Shown here piece after piece: positions 29,447 through 40,768 of a stretch of DNA of 64,000 nucleotides (its first letter is position 1; each line of letters starts with the position of its first letter). A program made the position numbers and the translations under genes. The DNA is from Actinomycetota bacterium (GTDB lineage Bacteria; Actinomycetota; UBA4738; HRBIN12). The stretch is taken from contig BPGL01000001.1 of NCBI GenBank assembly GCA_026003015.1, positions 359,353 through 423,352 on the forward strand, written 5' to 3'. The notes under the pieces were generated by a model. It saw nothing but the letters and a program-made list of their open reading frames with translations, was not told the DNA's origin and searched no databases.

Positions 29447-30235
29447 GTGCGGATCGCCGACCGCTACGACGCGTTCCTGTTCGATCTCGACGGGGTGCTG
29501 TTCCGCGAGGCCGAGCCGATCCCCGGCGCCGCGGAGGTCCTGGCCGAGCTGCGGGCGGCGGGGCGTGGACTGGCCTTCGTGACGAACAACTCGAGCCGTC
29601 CCCCCGCCGAGGTCGGCGCGCACCTGCGGGCCCTGGGGATCGCGGCCGATCCGACCGAGGTCGTGACCTCCGCTCAGGCGACCGGGGAGCTCCTCGCCGA
29701 GCAGGGCGTCGGCACCGCGTACGTGCTCGGGGAGGCCGGCCTGCGCGTGGCGCTGGCGGAGGCGGGGGTCGGGATCGTCGACGGCGAGCCCGAGCGCGTC
29801 GACGCCGTCGTCGTCGGGCTCGATCGCGCCGTCACCTACGAACGGCTCCGGATCGCGGGCGAGCTGGTCCAGCGCGGGGCTCGCCTCGTGGCCTCCAACG
29901 CCGACGCGTCGTTCCCGGCTCCGGGCGGGGTGACCTGGCCGGGGGCCGGCGCGATCGTGGCCGCGATCGAGACGGCCACCGGTGTGCGGGCCGAGGTGGT
30001 CGGCAAGCCGCACGCGCCGCTGTTCCGGATGGCGCTCGGCCGCGCCGGCGGGGTCCGCCCCCTCGTCGTCGGGGACCGCCTCGACACCGACGTGGCCGGA
30101 GCGGCGGCGCTCGGCTGGGACGCCGCTCTCGTGCTCACCGGGGTGACGACCGCCGAGGAGGCCGCGCGCGCCGACCCTCCTGCGACCTACGTGCTCGAGG
30201 ACCTCCGAGGCCTGCTGCTCGATCCCGGAGCCTGA
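29447..30235 (+). CDS. HAD-superfamily phosphatase, NagD/AraL type
   Basis: A 262-residue cytoplasmic phosphatase of HAD subclass IIA. Motif I is FLFDLDGVLF with the nucleophile Asp (about 13), motif II TNNSS, then the C2 cap domain (about 70-180), motif III GKPHAP with Lys and motif IV GDRLDTDVAGA. The neighbour order TPR-HAD-tlyA-nadK-recN matches M. tuberculosis, where the HAD gene (Rv1692) encodes a glycerol-3-phosphate phosphatase. The same activity here is plausible by position but not shown by sequence alone. GTG start lies 4 bases after the TPR stop. Confidence 0.88.
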   Translation: MRIADRYDAFLFDLDGVLFREAEPIPGAAEVLAELRAAGRGLAFVTNNSSRPPAEVGAHLRALGIAADPTEVVTSAQATGELLAEQGVGTAYVLGEAGLRVALAEAGVGIVDGEPERVDAVVVGLDRAVTYERLRIAGELVQRGARLVASNADASFPAPGGVTWPGAGAIVAAIETATGVRAEVVGKPHAPLFRMALGRAGGVRPLVVGDRLDTDVAGAAALGWDAALVLTGVTTAEEAARADPPATYVLEDLRGLLLDPGA

Positions 30236-30239
30236 GCGA

Positions 30240-31035
30240 TCAGGGCAGCAGCGGCGCGGTCGGGCGCCGGCCCCGCAGCGCGACGAGCGCGACGACGTAG
30301 CCGAAGGCGAAGCCGCCGACGTGCGCCCAGTAGGCGACCCCTCCGCCGCCGACGCTCGAGAGCTGACCGACCCCGCTCACGAGCTGGAGGACGAACCACA
30401 GCCCCAGGACGATCAGCGCGGGCAGCTCCACGATCGTCACGAAGAAGAAGAAGACGAGCGTCGTGACGCGCGCGCCCGGGAACAGGAAGAGGTAGGCGCC
30501 GAGCACCGCGGCCACCGCGCCCGAGGCCCCGAGCGTCGGGATCGCCGAGTCGGGGGCGAAGGCGAACTGCAGGGCGAAGGCGACCACGCCCCCGACGAGG
30601 TAGAAGACGAGGTAGGGCAGGTGGTGCATCCGGTCTTCCACGTTGTTGCCGAAGATCCAGAGGAACAGCATGTTCCCCAGTAGGTGCAGCCAGCCGCCGT
30701 GGAGGAACATCGCGACCACGAGCGAGGCCAACGGCGACTTGTCGGGGCAGCGTCGTTCGAGCGCCGCCTGCACGACGGGCCCGGCGCCGGGGGCCGAACG
30801 CATCGTCCAGCGCCCGGCCGGCCGCGACGCCTCCGCGGGCGAGGGCTTCGCCGTTCGCGAGCTCCCAGGGGACCGCCGCGTGGCACAGGAAGAACAGCTG
30901 TTGGTCGACCTCGGACCGCGGGCCGGTCGCCAGCGTCGGCTGCCACAGCACGAACGCGGCGACGTTCAGCGCGATGAGCGCGACGGTGACCGCCGGCACG
31001 CGGGAGGCGGGGTTGGCGTCGCGGATCGGCAGCAC
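30240..31035 (-). pseudogene. Rhomboid-family intramembrane serine protease, frameshifted
   Basis: Cleaves membrane proteins within the bilayer. The N-terminal part, from GTG at 31035, holds the first helix (VPAVTVALIALNVAAFVL) and FFLCHAAVPWELANGEAL. The frame then shifts near 30790-30800 and the rest continues as FLHGGWLHLLGNMLFLWIFG, GNNVEDR, GASGAVAAVLG with the catalytic Ser, and YWAHVGGFAFGY with the catalytic His. Removing one base from the five-C run in GGCCCCCGG joins both parts into a normal protein of about 264 residues. Since all catalytic residues remain, an extra base in the sequence is more likely than a real loss. The 3' part alone could be annotated as a CDS from 30803. Confidence 0.75.
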
Positions 31036-31042
31036 GGCGCCA

Positions 31043-31052
31043 AGGGTATGCT
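31043..31052. promoter_or_regulatory. Overlapping divergent -10 elements (rhomboid and coiled-coil genes)
   Basis: On the minus strand TACCCT (31043-31048) ends 7 bases before the rhomboid GTG, a leaderless arrangement. On the plus strand TATGCT (31047-31052) lies 29 bases before the next gene, which has GAGGAGG as binding site. The two hexamers share two bases, so the polymerases should compete. Confidence 0.5.
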
Positions 31053-31081
31053 GACGGCGTTCGGGAGGCGAGGAGGCAGCG

Positions 31082-31477
31082 ATGGCTCGTGTGGATGAGC
31101 TCCGCAAGACGATCGAGGCGGCACTCGGCCAGCTGACCCCCGCGAAGGCCCAGCAGCTGGCTCGGAGCTGGCTCGAGCCCGAAGCCCGCAAGGAGCAGGT
31201 CGCGAAGGCGACGACCGAGCTCCTCGAATGGTCCCAACGCAACCGCGAGCGCCTACGGACGCTGGTCCGCAAGGAGATCCGGGAGCAGCTGAGCCAGATC
31301 GGCGTCGCGACGAAATCGGAGCTGGAGACCCTCCGCAAGCGCGTCCGCGAGCTCGAGCGCGCGGCGGGCGCCCGAGCCCGAACGGCGGCCACGCGCTCGA
31401 GCCGCTCCTCCGGCTCCGGCGGCGGACGGCGATCGGGCTCGGCAGGCACGACCCGCTCGAAGGGCGGGGAGCGCTAG
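31082..31477 (+). CDS. Phasin-like helical protein
   Basis: A 131-residue protein: residues 1-97 are predicted almost wholly helical with heptad character (VDELRKTIEAALGQLTPAKA, RKEIREQLSQIGVATKSELE, RKRVRELERAAG), followed by a Ser/Gly/Arg-rich basic tail of about 35 residues. This pattern is seen in phasin-like and histone-like accessory proteins, but no firm family match can be claimed. A small gene, Rv1693, sits here in M. tuberculosis. AGGAGG at 31071-31076 supports the ATG. It is followed by tlyA 14 bases later. Confidence 0.7.
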   Translation: MARVDELRKTIEAALGQLTPAKAQQLARSWLEPEARKEQVAKATTELLEWSQRNRERLRTLVRKEIREQLSQIGVATKSELETLRKRVRELERAAGARARTAATRSSRSSGSGGGRRSGSAGTTRSKGGER

Positions 31478-31491
31478 GGGGCGTCCGGCCC

Positions 31492-32283
31492 GTGCCCAGG
31501 CGGCGGCTCGACGCCGAGCTCGTCCGCCGCGGCCTCATCCCGACCCGCGCGCAGGCCCGGGAGGCGGTGCTGGCGGGCTCGGTCCTCGTCGGTGGGCGTC
31601 CGGCGCGCAAACCGGCCACGCTCGTGGGACCCGAGGAGGCCCTCGTGCTCACGGCGCCACCGCGCCCGTTCGTCTCGCGCGGCGGCGAGAAGCTGCGTGC
31701 GGCGCTCGAGCGCCTCGAGGTCGACCCGAGGGGTCGTCGGTGTCTCGACGCCGGCGCCTCCACGGGCGGGTTCACCGACTGCCTGTTGCGGGCCGGGGCC
31801 GCGGCGGTGATCGCGGTCGACGTCGGCTACGGCCAGCTCGCCCTGGGGCTTCGCCGGGATCCCCGGGTCGTCGTGCTCGAGCGGACGAACGTGCGGGACC
31901 TGCGCCCCGAGGACCTGCCGTTCCGGCCCGAGCTCGTCGTCGCGGACCTGTCGTTCGTACCGCTGCGCCTCGTCGTGCCGGTCCTCGTCGAGCTCGCCGT
32001 CCCCGGGGCCACCTTCGTGGTCCTCGTCAAGCCGCAGTTCGAGTCGGAGCGCCGCGACGTGGGCCGAGGGGGGGTCGTGCGGGACCCGGCGGCCTGGCGG
32101 CGGGCGATCGAGGTCGTGGCGCACGCGTTCGAACGCGCCGGCGTTCCCCCGATCCGGGTCGTCCCCTCGGCGTTGCCGGGGCCGGCCGGCAACGTCGAGT
32201 TCTTCCTGCACGCGGGCGGGGGCGGGGGCGAGGAGGGCCCGGACGTCGCCGGCGCCGTGCGCGAGGCGGAGTCGCTCCGGTGA
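31492..32283 (+). CDS. tlyA: TlyA-family rRNA 2'-O-methyltransferase
   Basis: The 263-residue protein has an N-terminal S4 RNA-binding domain (about 3-62, RRRLDAELVRRGLIPTRAQA) and a FtsJ-type Rossmann domain with LDAGASTGGFTDCLL, VDVGYGQL, DLSFVPL and VLVKPQFE. In mycobacteria TlyA methylates C1409 of 16S and C1920 of 23S rRNA and gives capreomycin sensitivity. GTG at 31492 starts the S4 domain directly. It overlaps nadK by GTGA and is part of the tlyA-nadK-recN block. Confidence 0.93.
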   Translation: MPRRRLDAELVRRGLIPTRAQAREAVLAGSVLVGGRPARKPATLVGPEEALVLTAPPRPFVSRGGEKLRAALERLEVDPRGRRCLDAGASTGGFTDCLLRAGAAAVIAVDVGYGQLALGLRRDPRVVVLERTNVRDLRPEDLPFRPELVVADLSFVPLRLVVPVLVELAVPGATFVVLVKPQFESERRDVGRGGVVRDPAAWRRAIEVVAHAFERAGVPPIRVVPSALPGPAGNVEFFLHAGGGGGEEGPDVAGAVREAESLR

Positions 32284-33104
32284 GCCGCCGCGTGGCCTTC
32301 GTCGTCCACGAGGGACGGCCGGCGGCCGTCGAGGCCGCCGCGACGCTTCGGCGCACGCTCGCCGACGACGGCGTCGAGGTCCTCGACGCCGCGGGTCCCT
32401 GCGACCTGGTCGTGTCCGTCGGGGGCGACGGGACGTTCCTGCGGGCCGCGCACCTGGCGGCCGGCGCCGACGTGCCGGTCCTCGGGGTGAAGGTCGGGCG
32501 GCTCGGGTTCCTCACGGAGGTCGAGCCGGGCGACGCGCCGCCGCTGATCCTCGCCGCCCTGGAGGGTCGCGCCCGGATCGAGGAGCGCCTCGCGGTGCGA
32601 GCCGACGCGGCCGGCGGGGCGCCCTTCGAGCCCCAGTGGGGCCTGAACGAGATCATCGTCGAGAAGCGAGCCCGGCACCGCCTCGTCCGACTGGCGGTGG
32701 AGGTCGACGGCGAGTACGTGACGACGTTCTCGGCCGACGGCGTGATCGTGGCGACTCCCACGGGCTCCACCGCGTACTCGTTCTCCGCCCGGGGGCCGAT
32801 CGTCACTCCGGACGTGCCCTGCCTCATCGTGGACCCGATCGCCGCGCACATGGTTTTCGATCGGTCGTTCGTGCTGCGCGCCGACCAGGTCGTGACCCTC
32901 GAGGTCGTCGGGGACGAGCCGGGGATCCTGTCCGCGGACGGCCGAGCCTCGCTCGAGGTCCCCGTCGGGACCCGGGTCCGGATCCGCGCGGCCGACCGGC
33001 CCTCGCGGTTCGTGCGGCTCGACGACGGGCCCGGGTTCCTCGGGCGGGTCCGCGAGAAGTTCGGCCTTCCCGCCGAGCCGGAGGGTGTCGCCGAGCGCGG
33101 CTAG
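32280..33104 (+). CDS. nadK: NAD kinase
   Basis: Phosphorylates NAD to NADP. The 274 residues include the signature GGDGTFLRAA (about 45-54), GVKVGRLGFL, LNEIIVEK and TPTGSTAYSFSARGPIV. The family tetramer fold is complete. Coupled to tlyA through GTGA; its stop TAG forms the first half of the recN -10 hexamer. The same tlyA-nadK-recN trio is kept in most Gram-positive genomes. Confidence 0.95.
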   Translation: MSRRVAFVVHEGRPAAVEAAATLRRTLADDGVEVLDAAGPCDLVVSVGGDGTFLRAAHLAAGADVPVLGVKVGRLGFLTEVEPGDAPPLILAALEGRARIEERLAVRADAAGGAPFEPQWGLNEIIVEKRARHRLVRLAVEVDGEYVTTFSADGVIVATPTGSTAYSFSARGPIVTPDVPCLIVDPIAAHMVFDRSFVLRADQVVTLEVVGDEPGILSADGRASLEVPVGTRVRIRAADRPSRFVRLDDGPGFLGRVREKFGLPAEPEGVAERG

Positions 33105-33107
33105 CAT
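33102..33107 (+). promoter_or_regulatory. -10 element of recN (TAGCAT), probable leaderless promoter
   Basis: TAGCAT overlaps the nadK stop codon and ends 8 bases before the recN ATG. Confidence 0.5.
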
Positions 33108-33115
33108 CGGACGGC

Positions 33116-34774
33116 ATGCTGCGCGAGCTCCACGTGAGCGGCCTCGGGTCGATCGAAGACGCCGACCTCGAGCCTCACCCGGGGCTCACGGTCCTGTCCG
33201 GCGAGACGGGGGCGGGCAAGACGATGGTCGTGCAGGCCCTGTCGCTCGCCCTGGGCGCGCGGGCGAGCGCGGATCTCGTCCGGCCGGGCGCCGACGCGGC
33301 ACGGGTGCAGGCGCGCTTCGAGGTCGCGGGCGACGCCGACGGGTGGGCGGAGGACGGCGAGGTCGTCCTCGCCCGAACCGTGGGCGCCGACGGACGCAGC
33401 AGCGCCCGGGTCGGCCGGCAGCTCGCGACCGCGGCGATCCTCGCCGAGCTGGGCGGGCGCCTGGCCGAGATCCACGGTCAGCGTGACGGCCGACGCCTCC
33501 TCGACCCGGCGACCCAGGCGGCCTTCCTCGACCGCGCCGGGGGCGGGGAGCACCTCGGCCGGCTCGAGCGCCACGCGGCGGTGCTCGCCGAGCTTCGCAC
33601 CGCGCTCGCCGCGCGGGAGGAGCTCGCCCGCTCGCTGCGCGATCGGGAGCGCGAGCTCGACCTGCTGGCCTACCAGCTCCGCGAGATCGAGGCGGTCGGA
33701 CCGCGCCCGGGGGAGACGGAGGAGCTCGAGGCCGAGGTGGCGCGCCTCGAGGCGATCGAGCGCCTGACCGATCAGGCGCGCCAGGCCCGCGCGCTGCTCG
33801 GCGGGGACGGCGCTGCGGCGGACGCGCTCGCCGGGGCGGCGTCGGCCCTCGAGGCCGCGGCGGCGATCGATCCGGCCGCCGGAGGGCTCGCCGCCCGTGC
33901 CCGCGCGGCCTTCGCGGAGGCCGCGGAGCTCGCCCGCGACGTCCGCGGCTGGGAGGATTCCCTGCAGGACGATCCGGCGCGGCTCGCCGCGGCCCGCGAG
34001 CGCCTGCTCGCCCTGCGGAGCCTGCACCGCCGCTACGGACCGACGGATGCCGAGGTGCTTCGGTTCGCCGACGAGGTGCGGGCGCGCCTGCGGGAGCTTC
34101 AGGGCGCCGACGATCGGCTCGAGCGGCTCGAGTCGGACCTCGCGCGGCTGCGCGAGGAGGCCTCGGGCCTTGCCGCCGCGATCCTCGAGCGCCGTCGGGC
34201 CCTTGCGCCGGAGCTCGCCTCGGCGGTGGGAGCGGCGCTGGAGCAGCTCGGCATGCCGCAGGCGCGGGTGCGGTTCCGCCTCGAGGCACCGGCGGCCGCG
34301 GAGGACCTCGGTGGCGTCGAGCTCCAGGTGCGGGTCGGCACCGGGGCGCCGTGGCGGGCGCTGGCGCGCGGACCCTCCGGAGGGGAGCTCTCGCGCGTGA
34401 TCCTCGCATGTCGGAGCGTCGTGGCGACGCTGGACGACGTCCCGACCCTCGTGTTCGACGAGATCGACGCGGGGATCGGGGGGCGCACGGGCCTGGAGAT
34501 CGGCCGGCGGCTCGCGGCGCTCGCGCGCGAACGGCAGGTGCTCGTCGTCACGCACCTCGCGCAGGTGGCCTGCTTCGCCGACCTGCACGTTCGGGTGCGC
34601 AAGCGGGCGCACGCGGCGACGCTCGAGCCGCTCGAGGGGGGCGAGCGCGTCCGTGAGCTCGCCCGGATGCTCGCGGGCCTGGAGCGGAGCAGCTCCGCGG
34701 CCTCGCACGCCGAGGAGCTGCTGCAGCAGGCCGGGGCCTGGCGCGAACGCATCGCGGCCGGCGTCCCACGCTGA
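33116..34774 (+). CDS. recN: DNA repair protein RecN
   Basis: SMC-like ATPase for double-strand break repair, 552 residues. Head halves are LSGETGAGKTMVVQAL (Walker A, about 29-44) and RGPSGGELSRVILA (signature), LVFDEIDAGIGGRTG (Walker B), with HLAQVACFAD at the switch. Between them lies a long coiled coil (about 150-380, for example RSLRDRERELDLLAYQLREI). No LexA box is visible; the gene seems to be read from its own leaderless promoter. Confidence 0.95.
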   Translation: MLRELHVSGLGSIEDADLEPHPGLTVLSGETGAGKTMVVQALSLALGARASADLVRPGADAARVQARFEVAGDADGWAEDGEVVLARTVGADGRSSARVGRQLATAAILAELGGRLAEIHGQRDGRRLLDPATQAAFLDRAGGGEHLGRLERHAAVLAELRTALAAREELARSLRDRERELDLLAYQLREIEAVGPRPGETEELEAEVARLEAIERLTDQARQARALLGGDGAAADALAGAASALEAAAAIDPAAGGLAARARAAFAEAAELARDVRGWEDSLQDDPARLAAARERLLALRSLHRRYGPTDAEVLRFADEVRARLRELQGADDRLERLESDLARLREEASGLAAAILERRRALAPELASAVGAALEQLGMPQARVRFRLEAPAAAEDLGGVELQVRVGTGAPWRALARGPSGGELSRVILACRSVVATLDDVPTLVFDEIDAGIGGRTGLEIGRRLAALARERQVLVVTHLAQVACFADLHVRVRKRAHAATLEPLEGGERVRELARMLAGLERSSSAASHAEELLQQAGAWRERIAAGVPR

Positions 34775-34788
34775 GCCGACGCCTCTGC

Positions 34789-36464
<1,676 letters not shown>

Positions 36465-36473
36465 GCGGGGGCC

Positions 36474-37004
36474 GTGTCGCCCGAGCCGCGCTCCACACAT
36501 CCGGCCTTCCGCGGCTCCTTCGTCGCGGTCGACGTCGAGGACTGGGGCCCGATCGGCACGCACGAGGTCGTCCGCCGCCCCGGCGCGGCCGGGGTCCTGC
36601 CGATCACGCCGGACGGCGACGTCCTGCTCGTTCGGCAGTTCCGCCCCGCGGTGCGCACGACCCTGACCGAGATCCCCGCCGGGATCCTCGACGTCGAGGG
36701 GGAGGACCCCCTCACGTGCGCCTCCCGCGAGCTCCTCGAGGAGACCGGGTACCGTCCGGCGACGATCGAGTTCCTCGGGGGGTACTACTCCTCGGCGGGG
36801 TTCTGCGCGGAGTACGTGCACCTGTTCTGGGCGCGCACGGAGCCGGTGCCGGTCGGGGTTCCCGAAGCGGGGCTGGAGCTCGTGCGCGAGCCCCTGGCCA
36901 GGATGGTGGCCGCCGCCCGCGGGGGCAGGGTGCGCGACGCGAAGACGGCCCTGGCGCTCTTGCTGTACGGAACGCCTCGCCCTCCCAGCCCGCCCCCGGG
37001 GTAG
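36474..37004 (+). CDS. Nudix hydrolase, ADP-ribose pyrophosphatase type
   Basis: A 176-residue hydrolase. The Nudix box is [20 protein letters not shown] followed by ELLEETGY (about 62-89), with the catalytic REL-x-EE-x-G part intact; one extra residue between the Gly and the Arg is common in this subtype. [11 protein letters not shown] and [20 protein letters not shown] match ADP-ribose pyrophosphatases, and M. tuberculosis Rv1700, an ADP-ribose pyrophosphatase, sits in the same place after pyrG. The GTG start lies 9 bases after the pyrG stop. It should clear ADP-ribose in the cytoplasm. Confidence 0.88.
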   Translation: MSPEPRSTHPAFRGSFVAVDVEDWGPIGTHEVVRRPGAAGVLPITPDGDVLLVRQFRPAVRTTLTEIPAGILDVEGEDPLTCASRELLEETGYRPATIEFLGGYYSSAGFCAEYVHLFWARTEPVPVGVPEAGLELVREPLARMVAAARGGRVRDAKTALALLLYGTPRPPSPPPG

Positions 37005-37007
37005 GCT
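37002..37007 (+). promoter_or_regulatory. -10 element of ald (TAGGCT)
   Basis: TAGGCT overlaps the Nudix stop codon; the transcript would start near 37014 with a 27-base leader carrying AGGAGGGA. Confidence 0.5.
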
Positions 37008-37040
37008 CCCTGCCGGGGAGACGTCGTTCAGGAGGGAGCC

Positions 37041-38162
37041 GTGATCGTCGGGATCCCGACCGAGGTGAAGGACCACGAGTACCGGGTCGCCGCCACGCCG
37101 GAGGGGGTGCGCGAGCTCGTGCGTGCCGGGCACGCGGCGCTCGTGCAGTCGGGCGCCGGGGCCGGCTCGTCGATCCCCGACGAGGCCTACGCGGCCGCCG
37201 GCGCCGAGGTCGTCGCCACGGCCGAGGAGGTCTTCGAACGCGCCGAGCTGATCGTGAAGGTGAAGGAGCCGCAGCCGGCGGAGTTCGAGCTGCTCCGTTC
37301 GGGCCAGGTGCTGTTCACGTACCTGCACCTGGCCGCCGACGGCGGGCTCACGCGGTTCTTGCTCGAGCGCGGCGTGACGGGGATCGCCTACGAGACGGTC
37401 CAAAGCGCCGACGGGCGCCTGCCCCTGCTCGCGCCGATGTCGGAGATCGCCGGCCGGATGGCGCCCCACGTGGCCGCGTCGCTCCTCGAGCGAGAGCACG
37501 GCGGTCGCGGGGTGCTGATGGGCGGTGCGACGGGGGTGGCACCCGCCCAGGTCGTGGTCCTCGGGGCCGGGATGGCCGGCGCGAACGCCGCATGGATCGC
37601 CGCCGGGATGGAGGCGAGCGTCACGGTCGTCGATCGCAACGTGGATCGGCTCCGCTGGATCGATGAGCTATGGCGCGGGCGCATCCAGACGATCATGTCC
37701 TCGAGCCTCGCGATCGAGCGGCTCGTCCTCGACGCGGACGTGGTGATCGGGGCGGTGCTCGTTCCCGGCGCGCGGGCGCCGCACCTGGTCAGCGCATCGA
37801 TGGTGGCGGAGATGCGCACCGGCGCGGTCCTGATCGACATCGCGATCGACCAGGGCGGCTGCTTCGAGACCTCGCGGATGACGACCCACTCCGACCCGAC
37901 CTTCGTCGTCGACGGGGTCGTGCACTACGCGGTCGGGAACATGCCGGGCGCCGTGCCCCGAACGTCGACCTACGCCCTGACGAACGTGACGCTGCCCTAC
38001 GTCCTGCTGCTCGCAGAGCTGGGGCCGGAGGAGGCCGCGCGGCGGGACCCGGCGCTCGCGCGCGGGATCAACACCTATCGGGGTGAGGTCACGAACGAGG
38101 GGGTCGCTCGGGCGCACGGGCTGCAGGCCGTCGACCCCATGTCGCTGATCGAGCGGCCCTGA
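37041..38162 (+). CDS. ald: Alanine dehydrogenase
   Basis: Interconverts pyruvate plus ammonia and L-alanine with NAD(H). The 373 residues match the family: [27 protein letters not shown] with the catalytic Lys, FTYLHLA with the catalytic His, [11 protein letters not shown], the NAD fold [19 protein letters not shown], and [17 protein letters not shown] at 37041 has AGGAGGGA 5 bases upstream. In mycobacteria ald is regulated by AldR; no regulator gene is next to it here. Confidence 0.95.
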   Translation: MIVGIPTEVKDHEYRVAATPEGVRELVRAGHAALVQSGAGAGSSIPDEAYAAAGAEVVATAEEVFERAELIVKVKEPQPAEFELLRSGQVLFTYLHLAADGGLTRFLLERGVTGIAYETVQSADGRLPLLAPMSEIAGRMAPHVAASLLEREHGGRGVLMGGATGVAPAQVVVLGAGMAGANAAWIAAGMEASVTVVDRNVDRLRWIDELWRGRIQTIMSSSLAIERLVLDADVVIGAVLVPGARAPHLVSASMVAEMRTGAVLIDIAIDQGGCFETSRMTTHSDPTFVVDGVVHYAVGNMPGAVPRTSTYALTNVTLPYVLLLAELGPEEAARRDPALARGINTYRGEVTNEGVARAHGLQAVDPMSLIERP

Positions 38163-38175
38163 TCGGTCGGAGGCG

Positions 38176-39111
38176 ATGCCAGCGGTGCGGACCTGCGTCG
38201 AGCGCTTCCTCGACCACCTCGCCGTGGAGCGCGGGGTCTCGCCGAACACGCTCGCGGCCTACCGCCGCGACCTCGCCCGGTACGAGGCGTTCCTGCGGGG
38301 CCGCTCGATCGTCGACGCCGACGCGATCTCGCCTCGGACCGTTCGCTCGTTCCTCGCCTCCGTGTCGGCCGCCAGGTACGGGCCCGAGCAGACGCCCTAC
38401 GCGGCCTCGTCGGTGGCACGGACGCTGTCCGCGGTCCGGTCCCTGCACCGGTTCCTCGTGCGCGAGGGCCTGCTCGAGCACGACCCGGCGCGCGGTGTGC
38501 GGCGGCCGCGGCTGCCTCGGGCGCTCCCGCGGGCGCTCGAGGTCGAGGCGATCGTGCGGCTCCTCGAGGCGCCGGACCGTCGGTCCCCGACCGGGCTTCG
38601 CGACCGGGCGATGCTCGAGGTGCTCTACGGCGCGGGTCTGCGGATCTCGGAGCTTACGGCCCTCGACGTCGACGACCTCGACCTGGAGGACGGGGCCGTT
38701 CGCGTCCTCGGCAAGGGCGGGCGCGAGCGCGAGGTGCCCTTGGGGCGGGCCGCCGTGCGCGCGGTCCGCGAGTACCTGGCGAGGGGCAGGCCGGCGCTCG
38801 CCCGGCCTCGAACCCGAGGGGCGTTGTTCCTGAACGCGCGGGGCGGCCGGCTCACGCGCCAGAGCTGTGCGCGGCTGCTCGGCCGCTACGCGGTCCGTGC
38901 GGGGATCACGGAGCCGGTGACCCTGCACGGACTCCGGCACTCGTTCGCCACGCACCTGCTCGAAGGAGGTGCGGACGTGCGCGTGGTGCAGGAGCTGCTC
39001 GGCCACGCGAGCGTCGCGACCACGCAGGTGTACACGCTCGTGACGCGCGACCATCTCCGGGAGGCGTACGAGTCCGCCCACCCGCGCGCGCGGCGCCGCG
39101 GAGGTCGGTGA
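38176..39111 (+). CDS. xerD: Tyrosine recombinase XerD
   Basis: Resolves chromosome dimers at dif with its partner XerC. The 311 residues carry an N-terminal SAM-like domain (about 5-95, FLDHLAVERGVSPNTLAAYR) and the catalytic domain with Arg156, His251-x-x-Arg254, His277 and nucleophile Tyr286 (HGLRHSFATHLLEGG and LGHASVATTQVYT). It lies between ald and scpA as in mycobacteria, so it is the housekeeping enzyme, not a mobile-element integrase. Confidence 0.92.
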   Translation: MPAVRTCVERFLDHLAVERGVSPNTLAAYRRDLARYEAFLRGRSIVDADAISPRTVRSFLASVSAARYGPEQTPYAASSVARTLSAVRSLHRFLVREGLLEHDPARGVRRPRLPRALPRALEVEAIVRLLEAPDRRSPTGLRDRAMLEVLYGAGLRISELTALDVDDLDLEDGAVRVLGKGGREREVPLGRAAVRAVREYLARGRPALARPRTRGALFLNARGGRLTRQSCARLLGRYAVRAGITEPVTLHGLRHSFATHLLEGGADVRVVQELLGHASVATTQVYTLVTRDHLREAYESAHPRARRRGGR

Positions 39112-39112
39112 G

Positions 39113-39472
39113 ATGGCCGAACGCGGGCCGGCGCGACACCAACAGCGGCGGCGGGCGCTGGAGCGACGCGCGGAGGAGCTGCGCCGGGAGCTCGTGGAGC
39201 ACGGCGCCCATCCCGAGACCGGCGCGCTGCGCTTCGACGACGATGCCGGGTTCGCCGACCGCTCGCACACGACCGAGGAGCGCTCGCGGCTGATCGCTCT
39301 GGTCGGCGTGCTGCGGGCGGAGCTCGAGGAGGTCGAGCGCGCGCTCGAGAAGATCGACCGCGGGCAGTACGGGGTTTGCGAGCGCTGCGGACGACCGATC
39401 GGAGACGATCGCCTGGACGCGATCCCCTGGGCGACCCTGTGCATCGACTGCAAGCGCCGGGGGCGCCGGTGA
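39113..39472 (+). CDS. DksA/TraR-type zinc-finger protein
   Basis: A 119-residue protein with an N-terminal coiled coil (about 10-85) and a C-terminal zinc finger [20 protein letters not shown] continuing to CIDC (C-x2-C...C-x2-C). The fold matches DksA/TraR proteins, which enter the RNA polymerase secondary channel and alter promoter choice with ppGpp. Whether this one has the acidic tip needed for that is unclear; the loop reads EKIDRGQYG. It starts one base after the xerD stop and overlaps deoB by GTGA. Confidence 0.82.
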   Translation: MAERGPARHQQRRRALERRAEELRRELVEHGAHPETGALRFDDDAGFADRSHTTEERSRLIALVGVLRAELEEVERALEKIDRGQYGVCERCGRPIGDDRLDAIPWATLCIDCKRRGRR

Positions 39473-40665
39473 GCGAGGCGGTCGTCGAACGGGTCGTGCT
39501 GATCGTGTGCGACTCGTGGGGGGTGGGCGACGCGCCGGATGCGGCGGCCTACGGGGACGGAGGCTCCGATACCCTCGGCAACACGGCGCGCGCCGTCGGC
39601 GGGATCGCGGCACCGAACCTCGCGCGGCTCGGCCTGGGGCACCTCACCGAGATCGCCGGCGTGCCGCCCGCCGCCGCGCCCGGTACGGCCCACGGCAGGG
39701 CGACGGAGCGCTCGGCGGGCAAGGACACGACGACCGGGCACTGGGAGATGATGGGGCTCGTCCTCGATCGGCCCTTCCCCCTGTACCCGACGGGGTTCCC
39801 GGCGGAGGTCATCGAGCCGTTCGAGCGGGCGATCGGCCGACGGGTCCTCGGGAACCGCCCGGCCTCCGGCACCGAGATCATCGAGGAGCTCGGCGCGACG
39901 CATCTCGCGACAGGGCGTCCGATCGTCTACACGAGCGGCGACTCCGTCTTCCAGGTCGCGGCCCACGTCGACGTCGTCGACCTTCCCACCCTCTACACGT
40001 GGTGCGAGATCGCGCGCGGGCTGCTCGTCGGTGAGCACGCGGTCGGCCGCGTGATCGCACGGCCCTTCGAGGGCCGGCCGGGCGCGTTCGTCCGCCGCCC
40101 CGAGCGTCGGGACCTCTCCCTGCCTCCGCCGGGGCCCACGGTGCTGGACCGCCTGGAGGACGCCGGCGTGCCGGTGCTCGCCGTGGGCAAGATCGCCGAC
40201 GTGTTCGCCGGGCGGGGCATCGCCGAGTCGCGCTACTCGAACTCCGACGAGCACGGTGTCGAGCTCACGCTCGAGCGGCTCGACCGACCGGGGCCGGTCC
40301 TCGTCTTCACGAACCTCGTCGACTTCGACTCGAAGTACGGCCACCGCAACGACCCCCAGGGCTACGCGCGCGCCGTCGAGGCGTTCGACCGTCGGATCCC
40401 CGAGCTGCTGGACGCGCTCGGCGCAGGGGTCCTCGTGATCACCGGCGACCACGGCTGCGATCCGACCACGCCGTCGACCGACCACTCGCGGGAGCGCACG
40501 CCGATCCTGATCGGAGGGCTCGACGGCGGGCCCCACGAGCTCGGGACGCGGTCGAGCTTCGCGGACCTGGGGGTGACGATCGGAACCCTCCTGGGGGCGC
40601 GCGTGGACGGATTGGCCGGGACGTCGTTCGCCGACTCGCTGGGGATCGCGCGGAGGCGCCGATGA
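39469..40665 (+). CDS. deoB: Phosphopentomutase
   Basis: Interconverts (deoxy)ribose 1- and 5-phosphate in nucleoside salvage. The 398-residue protein is of the alkaline-phosphatase-like superfamily: [17 protein letters not shown] near the start, [13 protein letters not shown] with the nucleophile Thr, NSDEHG and [16 protein letters not shown], and the metal motif [18 protein letters not shown]. It is followed after 103 bases by the pyrimidine nucleoside phosphorylase, its pathway partner. Confidence 0.94.
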   Translation: MSEAVVERVVLIVCDSWGVGDAPDAAAYGDGGSDTLGNTARAVGGIAAPNLARLGLGHLTEIAGVPPAAAPGTAHGRATERSAGKDTTTGHWEMMGLVLDRPFPLYPTGFPAEVIEPFERAIGRRVLGNRPASGTEIIEELGATHLATGRPIVYTSGDSVFQVAAHVDVVDLPTLYTWCEIARGLLVGEHAVGRVIARPFEGRPGAFVRRPERRDLSLPPPGPTVLDRLEDAGVPVLAVGKIADVFAGRGIAESRYSNSDEHGVELTLERLDRPGPVLVFTNLVDFDSKYGHRNDPQGYARAVEAFDRRIPELLDALGAGVLVITGDHGCDPTTPSTDHSRERTPILIGGLDGGPHELGTRSSFADLGVTIGTLLGARVDGLAGTSFADSLGIARRRR

Positions 40666-40768
40666 GCCCGGGGCGGGGGCCGGGAGGCCGCGGCGGGGAG
40701 GTCGAAGCTCAAGCTCAACCTGAGGTCGGGCCGCGGCGACGGTCAGGCCTTCCGGAGGGCTCGACCTG

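Noticed and set aside
38176-39111. Tyrosine recombinase as a sign of an integrated element
   Set aside because: Its place before scpA, normal length and XerD motifs fit the housekeeping enzyme; no att repeats or cargo genes surround it.
40666-40768. Short tandem AGCTCAAGCTCAA before deoA as an operator
   Set aside because: Only two copies of a six-base unit with no symmetry; too weak to call.
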